64,000 nucleotides of DNA from Chalara sp. BL73 (taxonomy: Eukaryota > Ascomycota > Leotiomycetes > Helotiales), in NCBI GenBank assembly GCA_918026815.1, contig CAKJVC010000058.1, positions 124,001 to 188,000 on the forward strand, in the 5' to 3' direction. The first letter of the stretch is position 1, and the number at the start of each line of letters is the position of its first letter. The notes below the pieces were generated by a model. That model worked only from the letters and a program-made list of their open reading frames with translations, made no database searches and had not been told where the DNA came from. Positions 57,599 through 64,000 of the stretch are shown in pieces. Made by a program: the position numbers and the translations under genes.

Positions 57599-57897
57599 AT
57601 GGCACCCTTAGCCCGCTCACCCATCCTCTCCGCCTTGGCTCGCACGAAGATCCAGAGAGCCGGTGCTATGCAGTTTAGACAATACGCAACTGCAAAGGCG
57701 GCCAAACAGCCTGCGAACATGTCGGGTCCCACGAAGAGAACCGTAGGCACTCTGATGATGTATGGTTTCTCCTTTCTACCTATGACGGATATATGCTGAT
57801 CAGAGTCTGCTACAGGTACGTTCCAGTGTGCGCAGTCGTCATGTTTTGGCCCTATGCCATTCCAAACATTATGGGTTATTCGGGACCTACCATTTGA
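57599..57897 (+). CDS. Small mitochondrial membrane protein, uncharacterised
   Basis: Two exons (57599-57759, 57816-57897; GTATGG donor, CTACAG acceptor) encode 80 residues. The N-terminus is a typical matrix presequence (MAPLARSPILSALARTKIQR, then MQFRQYATAKAAK; RQYA-type cleavage site). It is followed by one hydrophobic helix across the splice junction (TLMMYVPVCAVVMFWPYAIP) and a short end (NIMGYSGPTI). Size and layout resemble accessory subunits of respiratory complexes or MICOS-like small proteins, but I cannot name the family. The presequence, the exact frame through the intron and the compact ending make it a likely real gene. Confidence 0.65.
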
Positions 57898-58188
57898 GTG
57901 GAGTTTTGTGTCACAATCGGGAACATAGGAGTATTTTGGGGCACTTGAGGGGATGCTGCATTTGCGGGCCTTTGGTAGAATCAAGCTCAATGGAGAATCG
58001 TACTCTGCCAATATTTCAGTAGTCGTTTCGCTTCTCAAGTGAGAGCATTTTGCACATTGTCATATGGTTCTATATATTTTTTGGTCTACGTACCTTTTTC
58101 GATTGATTTAAGGCACACGTACAAGCACAATAGTTCGTTTCATTTCATTCTATTCTAGAACGACACGTTAGTTTGCCTATGAGTTTAT

Positions 58189-59270
58189 CTACACCTTAAC
58201 CCAGGCATCAAAAAATCTCACAGCCTGGAAATAAGCCGACTCCTGGGCAAACTTCTTCTGCGGAATTGATAAATCTGTTCTCACCGCGAAGCCATGCTCG
58301 GCCCCTGCATACAAAGCTGTCTGATAGGTCAAATTGTTTGTTTGGAAGATGGCTTCAGTTGCGATGCGCTGTGCCGGCGTGATGGAGTCGAGCGCTACGC
58401 ATAGTTTAGCTAACATATTTTCCCGTCATGGGAGGAGGACTTACCTCCAAAAGCGATACTCAGTGGCTTTGTGACAGCTTGGTACTCCTCAGCGACGACT
58501 TGACTTGGGTGTGCGGTGAAGCCTGCGTCAAGTCCTTTACCAGGTGCCAGGAAGCGAGTCACATATTTACCGCCGAAGCTGGGACATTACATTAGGTTTT
58601 GGGTGTGAAGGCACAACAAAGGCGACCTACCAGTACCCAGTGGCTCCTAACTTTTCAACCCCAAATTGCTCGCTTCGCAATGCACTAATGCTGGACGTTA
58701 CAATAGCATCGATGGCCGCAGGTGGATGCCTTATCCGCCACTCGGTCAGATTGAAAGTCGGGTCTCCCATAAAGTTCGTGGGTACCGCGTCGCCATCGAA
58801 CAGGTCTGGCACAGCAACTAAGTAGCCAGCGCGTGCGAGACTGTCTGCTAACCTGTGTCGATTACTTAGCCAAGAAGCTCCAACCTCATAATTTCAAGTG
58901 GAAACTCACAATTGGTTGTTGATAAGATCAACACCGAAGATATCGGACAAATAAAGAATCGCATTTTTTGACTTCTTTCCTCTGGGATAAGCGATATAAG
59001 TCCGAACTATCTTAATGTTAGTCCTTATGGATTGCTTGAATTGCGCTTTTAATTGTGGCACATACTGCCGTTAACAATCTCGAATTTGCCGGTCGAGTTT
59101 GCATCCGTTATAACGCCATTTGAGCAGAGTGAATTGCTTGTTATGACTTTTGAGAGCTGGCCTGGGTGCTCATTCGCTAATGAACGCGGATATACGTGTA
59201 GCGAATCTGCAATTGCTAGTGTTGGTGCTAGAACAGCAAGCACTGAGGATGCTAAGAATGAGGCACGCAT
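58189..59270 (-). CDS. Secreted dienelactone hydrolase-family protein
   Basis: Five exons (59270-59066, 59006-58910, 58852-58631, 58578-58445, 58394-58189) encode 287 residues. A signal peptide (MRASFLASSVLAVLAPTLAIA) is followed by an alpha/beta hydrolase: RTYIAYPRGKKSKNAILYLS, DIFGVDLINNQLLADSLARA, then GYLVAVPDLFDGD. The catalytic nucleophile is the Cys of GYCFGG, created by the third splice junction. The Asp is probably that of LDSITPAQ, and the His is in AGAEHGFAVR, giving the Cys-Asp-His triad of dienelactone hydrolases. Bacterial relatives open dienelactones in chloroaromatic breakdown; fungal secreted members have unknown esterase roles. The signal peptide implies secretion, unusual compared with the cytosolic majority. 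Confidence 0.88.
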
Positions 59271-59907
59271 GTTGATACAGCAATTTCACAGCAAGAATTA
59301 GCAAAATCCTGAGTTATTTCTTCAGAGAGAAGCGGAACTCACATATAAATTGTGTTACAGGGCATTATAACTGCAGCCAAGAGGGCCAAGAACCCCGCGC
59401 ACATTGTAAAGGGAAGGAGGAATGATCGATCAATATTTTCATACTCTGTACAGGCGGATGACAACATCCGGATAGACCACGCGGCCTTATTAGATGTGGG
59501 CCCTGACCGCAAAATATCAACGTTCCTGAACGATTGTGCAAGACTCTCCGAAGTGCCTGATGTGCCAAGAACGCAACCAAGGAACCAGGGTAGCTATTTG
59601 CCAATTTTGATAGTTCTTTGGTCATTACCCGACATGAAGGCTTGCATCCAGAAGTGGGATATCAATTGTATACATTTCCGTGAAAGAATTCACGCGCTGC
59701 AAAGATCCATACAAGAGGCAGAATGTTAATGTGATACTCTGAATCCATAGCCCATCATCAAAAGGTTAAAATAGCTTAATAGCGTCTTTATCCAGTTATC
59801 ATAGAATCAGTAGCGATATACAGCCTGTCTGTTGAGTTTGGTATCCAAGAAGAATATGGAAATAACAGCTATCCTCCCTGAGAAACTTTTTCTTTTTCTC
59901 CGTGAGG
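59271..59907. other. Intergenic, with one unexplained minus-strand open stretch
   Basis: Between the hydrolase gene start and the 3' end of the next minus-strand gene. A minus-strand open stretch from about 59600 to 59341, starting after a possible TAG acceptor, ends in a hydrophobic segment (see findings). It is not called as a gene. Confidence 0.4.
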
Positions 59908-61272
59908 TTAAATGACCGGCGAAACGAAGTCCAAAAGATCCGGCCGATTCCTCTCCAAGCTTGCTGCCCCACTGCCATTCGACCCTATGGCACCATCCAA
60001 GCTTCCACTCTCCCATTCCGTTTCAATATTTTGGCCAAAACCATCTGAGTTGTTGTGAATAACCAATAATGCACCTTCAGCTTCCTTGAACTTGTCAATA
60101 TCGTACTGCCCACCCCGTCCTCGAAATAGTTCATACTTTGAGGCTACCCGAATACCAATCTGCTTCTCCAATGCTTTTTGGGTCAAACCAACCAGCGACC
60201 TGTCTGCATAATCATTGATAGCGAAGATTCGTAGATTTGAAAGGGTGTTGTGATTAGATAAGTGTCTAAGAGCAGCCAACATCAAGCGGTTGAGCAGTTC
60301 AGCACCAATTTCCCTTGCAAATATTGATGCTGGATCGTAGGTGTATACGTATCCTTGTGAGCACATAGCTTCTAATGCTGAGAATTCGTTTCGCACTTGG
60401 TGCACTGCCGTATTGAAGAGAAGCTCCAGCGAGACAATCTGATCGTTATATAGCTCAGCGTACTTGCCCACCACGTTATCCGCGATTTCACGCGTCTCCG
60501 TGATACCACCCTCGAGAAACTTGAGTGTCTCGTCATACCTCATTGCGTTTGGTACCTCATTCCTTGCAGGTAGCCTTCCGTCCGTTGTCAGATGAAAAAC
60601 CATATGCCGTCTCAGTGAATCATCATACCCTCTCCTCAACTCCTCAGTTTGTTTGCTTTCCGTATCCAACATCCCCCATGCATCTCCCAGATCCTGTCCC
60701 AATACTTCAGAGCCATCCAATTTACAAACCCGCATCATCACCCTCGGCCCCTCAAAATCCATCTGGATACTAGCACTCAACACGCACGTCCTTACCATCC
60801 ACCTCTTCGTCCTCCAATCTCTCTCTTCTCCCCCATCGCTTCCAAACAAAGCGACGCCATGCCCGCCATTCCACCTATAATCACCCACCATCTCACACTT
60901 CCCGACAACAGGCGTCACGAAGGTATGAAGTGCGCCTTCCATATTGGTAATCTCATCCGGCTTTCTCCCCGCGGTGCGAAAGTCGCCGGGCGCGGTGAAT
61001 TTCACGCCGATTGCGCTGTCCTTCTTTTTCCTCATCAACAGCTCTACCACCGGCCCGGGAACGAATTCTGATGAGGAAATTAGAGGAGGAGGAACGAGAG
61101 GCTTTCCTTCCCGCACTCTGGCGAGGTGAGATCCTCGCGGGTCCTCATTTGCTAGTATCTTAGAGACGTTAAGGACATCAGATCGTAAGGTTGGATCTAG
61201 TGGCGGGATCTGTGATTGTGGTATGGATTTGAGTGTCATGGGTGTTTTCCCGGCAGTGGTGCTCGCCATCAC
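59908..61272 (-). CDS. Uncharacterised ascomycete protein, 454 residues
   Basis: A long uninterrupted frame starting MMASTTAGKTPMTLKSIPQS. The second half has clear secondary-structure character: SLRRHMVFHLTTDGRLPARN, MRYDETLKFLEGGITETREI, IVSLELLFNTAVHQVRNEFS and AALRHLSNHNTLSNLRIFAI. The N-terminal half has alternating basic and Pro-rich segments and a Trp-rich middle (DYRWNGGHGVALFG). There is no signal peptide, membrane helix or catalytic motif that I can see. The pattern recalls a fungal-only domain-of-unknown-function family (perhaps DUF4804), but I cannot confirm that. Coding character is strong: length, codon use and absence of stops. ATG at 61269 is an equal start choice. Confidence 0.75.
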   Translation of the reverse strand: MMASTTAGKTPMTLKSIPQSQIPPLDPTLRSDVLNVSKILANEDPRGSHLARVREGKPLVPPPLISSSEFVPGPVVELLMRKKKDSAIGVKFTAPGDFRTAGRKPDEITNMEGALHTFVTPVVGKCEMVGDYRWNGGHGVALFGSDGGEERDWRTKRWMVRTCVLSASIQMDFEGPRVMMRVCKLDGSEVLGQDLGDAWGMLDTESKQTEELRRGYDDSLRRHMVFHLTTDGRLPARNEVPNAMRYDETLKFLEGGITETREIADNVVGKYAELYNDQIVSLELLFNTAVHQVRNEFSALEAMCSQGYVYTYDPASIFAREIGAELLNRLMLAALRHLSNHNTLSNLRIFAINDYADRSLVGLTQKALEKQIGIRVASKYELFRGRGGQYDIDKFKEAEGALLVIHNNSDGFGQNIETEWESGSLDGAIGSNGSGAASLERNRPDLLDFVSPVI

Positions 61273-61877
61273 GACGGCTCTTTCTCTTCCTGGATTCTGA
61301 CAATATAATGTTAGTTCTTGTTTAGACGACTGCAGCCTACTATTTGTGAAGGTCTTTAGGCAACCATTAGACTAGTGGAAGCCGCCCACCCAGCCCCTTT
61401 AAAAGTGGTTGGCTAAGCGAGGCATACAATACATGTCGAAACCATGAAAGCTGAACTTGCACTTTTTGTAGAAAATGCCATGATAAAAATTTAACCGTAC
61501 AACATCGAGATTAATAAAATGGAGTAACTGGAAACTCCAAGGCTGATACTTAGGATCATACATCACGTGATGTGAAGCACAAACAGGATCTCTAAAACGT
61601 TCGATGTTTTGGACACTCAAAATTAGAATGCAATTTACAATTCAGCAATAAATTATAGGAGATAATGTCTTCCCAATTCTGTACCATTCTCAGTGTTGTA
61701 AATTCATTCTCCTTTTTCACGTCAATGCCTCACTGCCCAGACGCCCCACCGACCCAAAACCTCCTAGCTTCAATCCAGCTGACATAAAGCAGTTCAAAGA
61801 GATGATTGTGCTTTGAGCAGTCTCCTCTGATCACACTTTCACACGCGTACAGACTATAGCGCTCTCATATCGCCGCA
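61273..61877. other. Divergent intergenic region, no gene seen
   Basis: 605 bases between the start of the uncharacterised gene and the Zn2Cys6 regulator gene. No credible frame or specific motif seen. Confidence 0.45.
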
Positions 61878-63786
61878 ATGATAACTGCGGGTCGGCAAGA
61901 TGGAGATGGCACATGGCTACCTCTAAAATCGCGTCGTGGGGGCCCAAAGAGCAGAGGTGGTTGCATAACTTGTAAAAGACGAAGAGTAAAATGCGACGAG
62001 GTGAGGTGAGTGGTCAAATATCTCGGGATGTCGGCTTTATTCATTATGTAGGACTTTGAGACATGCATATCAAATGTACCTATCTTGGAGAATCAGGCAC
62101 ATGGTAACGGCTTAGTCACGCGATTTAGTGCTGTTCATCTAGAGCCAAACTAACTTCTGAATCTTGGTAGGCCTTTTTGTGGTCGATGCACTCGATTTGG
62201 TAGTCCTCCCTTCAGATCAATTAACAAAACTTGCTAAAACCAACTTCTCTAGGTCACAAATGTGAGGGATATCTAGAAAAGTCAGCGCAGGGTCCAAGCA
62301 AAAGAGCCATTCTCCCATCTTTAAACCTCAACCAGCCAGCGTTTACGCCTGCCTTCCGAGGTGACTTGGAGTATCAGTATTTTCAACACTTTGCTAAGGT
62401 TACATGTCATCATTTAAGCGGCTTCCATGATAATAATAAGCTGTGGAATCAAATCGTCCTACAAGCGTCTGAGGCTGACGTATCTCTCCGTTATGCTGTC
62501 ACTGCGATTGGTGCACTAGATATGACAAGGTCTAGAATCGTGCAATCAAAGAATGGCAGCTACTTCTACATGAGCGAGGAGTGCAAACATGGAAAGAATG
62601 CTGAAGGGCCAAATAGTCATTATGTATTTGCCCTTCAACAATACAGTAAAGCCATCAAAACCTGGCAAAAAGCCGTCATAACAAAAAGCAGGCCTCTTAG
62701 AGAAATGTTATTGGCCTCGCTTCTTATACTATGTTTTGAGCAATATCATGGCAATCATGAATCGACGGCACGGCATATTGCAACATCAGTCAAACTGATC
62801 GAGAATCAGCGACCAATTGACAAATCTGCAATTGAAAAAACTATCGACGAGGAAATAATTCAAAGTTTTAATCGCCTTGAGGTCCAGGCAATGGTACATA
62901 GTGATCCATTTTCTCTAGACGATCATAATCGCTTCAAAGGTAATAATGCATTGACCTGTATCATTCCTGTTCGTTGGCTAATTTAAGAACTAAAGACATC
63001 TGGAAAGATGAGCTGGCTAATATCCCAATACGCTTTGAGACTGTCATGGAAGCTCGAAAATGCTTTGGCCACATTACAAGCCGCTCGGTACATTGCGGAT
63101 CGATCATATTGGCTTTGAAACAATCTGAAGCAAAATTGCCAGGACTTTCACCTTCCGAGGCTCAACTACTAGACCCAAGAGCAAAAGTTCATATCGAAAC
63201 CTTGCATCAATGGGCGGCGGCCTTTGATCATCTGTACCGAGAAGCTCTCGCTAATAAAAGGAATGTTGCTCCGCTGATACTTCGTTGCCAGTACTTATCT
63301 CAGTGCATGATTCTGAGCCACTTCACTATTCCTCAGGAGACCTCTTATGACGAAGAGATTGAGACATTCCGTGAAATTATTCACCTATGCGAAATCTCGT
63401 TGACTGATAAACACTTCGATTTTAACTTTTCCTTCGAAGGCGAGTCGATATATGTTCTGGAGATCGTTGCACAGCGATGTCGGGATCCTGCGTTGAGACG
63501 ACAGGCAATACACCTGTTGCGATTTAAACCACGACGCGAGTCAATCTTTGACAGTATTATAACTGCGGATCTCAGTACCTGGGTTATGCTAATTGAAGAA
63601 GAAGGCATGGTAGATGGACATATTCCTGAAGAGGCTCGTTTACGCAATGTTAACTCTACGATTGACCTGGAGAACCAAGAGGCAGAAATCTGGGGCTACC
63701 AACTGAAACCAGGATCAAAAGAACTTGTGAAAAGGACTGGCATCGTTAAATTGTCAGAAAAGGATGATGTACAGGCTGGAAAGTGA
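61878..63786 (+). CDS. Zn2Cys6 transcription factor
   Basis: Four exons (61878-62005, 62171-62199, 62253-62939, 62996-63786) encode 544 residues. The binuclear zinc cluster is assembled from three exons: GGCITCKRRRVKCDE, then RPFCGRCTRFG, then HKCEGY, giving the six cysteines of the fungal C6 finger. A basic stretch (KSRRGGPKSRGG) precedes it. The rest is helical and resembles the Fungal_trans_2 regulatory domain (SLRYAVTAIGALDMTRSR, MLLASLLILCFEQYHGNHES, LIENQRPIDKSAIEKTIDEE, then FRRL-like IQSFNRLEVQAMV). There is no secondary-metabolite cluster next to it within the window. The target is unknown; the finger and domain order are firm. Confidence 0.9.
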
Positions 63787-64000
63787 AGGTGGCAAGTCAT
63801 GCACTCTAGTGAGGCTTCCCTCTGCTTCAAACTATATTGACCGCAGATGGCTTTGCCTTGGAGGCAGGCTAGACTTTATCTCAGTACTACCGCAATCAAT
63901 TGTGGAAGAGCTTTGATTGTTGTCATCAACAGACTTGTCTCGATAACTCGGAGTTGTATTACAGAACGAACGGGTAATCGCCAAGCCCGTATAAAGCAAT

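Overview
The window is nuclear DNA of a filamentous ascomycete (Pezizomycotina). Almost every gene has short introns (about 45-60 bases, GT...AG). It carries ERG1/ERG25 ergosterol genes, a CFEM protein, a siderophore transporter, a Zn2Cys6 regulator, a fungal Rac GTPase and CENP-T. AT-rich gaps of 1-2.4 kb separate the gene groups. A Leotiomycete-like genome would fit, but that is only a guess. I see no intact transposon, no CRISPR array and no rRNA. All exon joins were worked out by hand from splice signals, reading frame and family similarity, and every spliced model keeps an open frame.

Layout. 1-0.6 kb: 5' end of a DDX60-like Ski2-family helicase running off the left edge. 1.6 kb: an apparent 3' half of an intron-containing tRNA-Asn. 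2.3-6.6 kb: pterin carbinolamine dehydratase, then ERG25 and ERG1 head to head across a 913-base promoter with sterol-regulatory-element-like sites. 7.2-14.4 kb: WD40 protein (DCAF11/LEC14B type), a 2-oxoglutarate oxygenase and a Dal5-type MFS transporter. 14.4-17.6 kb: microsatellite-rich leader and rac1. 18.1-24.5 kb: NOP6-like RRM protein, CFEM GPI-type protein, CMS1, and CENP-T divergent from CMS1. 24.5-29.6 kb: SURF1/SHY1 divergent from a UBX protein, and a double-telobox Myb protein. 31-34.6 kb: SprT-like metalloprotease and ferrochelatase. 34.7-42.7 kb: a small membrane protein, a multi-pass MFS transporter, a repeat-rich secreted protein and a siderophore transporter. 44-45.4 kb: lipoate synthase, followed by a gap holding a probable cytochrome P450 relic. 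47.3-55.5 kb: CCHC zinc-knuckle protein, POP7 and RAV2/Rogdi head to head, ATP18 (four tiny exons), NIPSNAP. 57.6-63.8 kb: a small mitochondrial protein, a secreted dienelactone hydrolase, an uncharacterised 454-residue protein and a Zn2Cys6 transcription factor.

Two biological threads stand out. Ergosterol: ERG25 and ERG1 share one promoter with a near-consensus SREBP-type element and an E-box palindrome. Iron: the siderophore transporter has two exact ATCWGATAA sites (the SreA/Urbs1-type GATA iron-repressor consensus) about 250-280 bases upstream. The window also holds an 8-cysteine CFEM protein with the heme-type Asp, a ferrochelatase that keeps a C-terminal Cys cluster for [2Fe-2S], and lipoate synthase with two [4Fe-4S] Cys motifs. 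The genes are scattered, so this is not a cluster. Most of the rest is housekeeping. The least explained pieces are the PADAK-repeat secreted protein, the zinc-knuckle protein, the 454-residue protein and the small membrane proteins.
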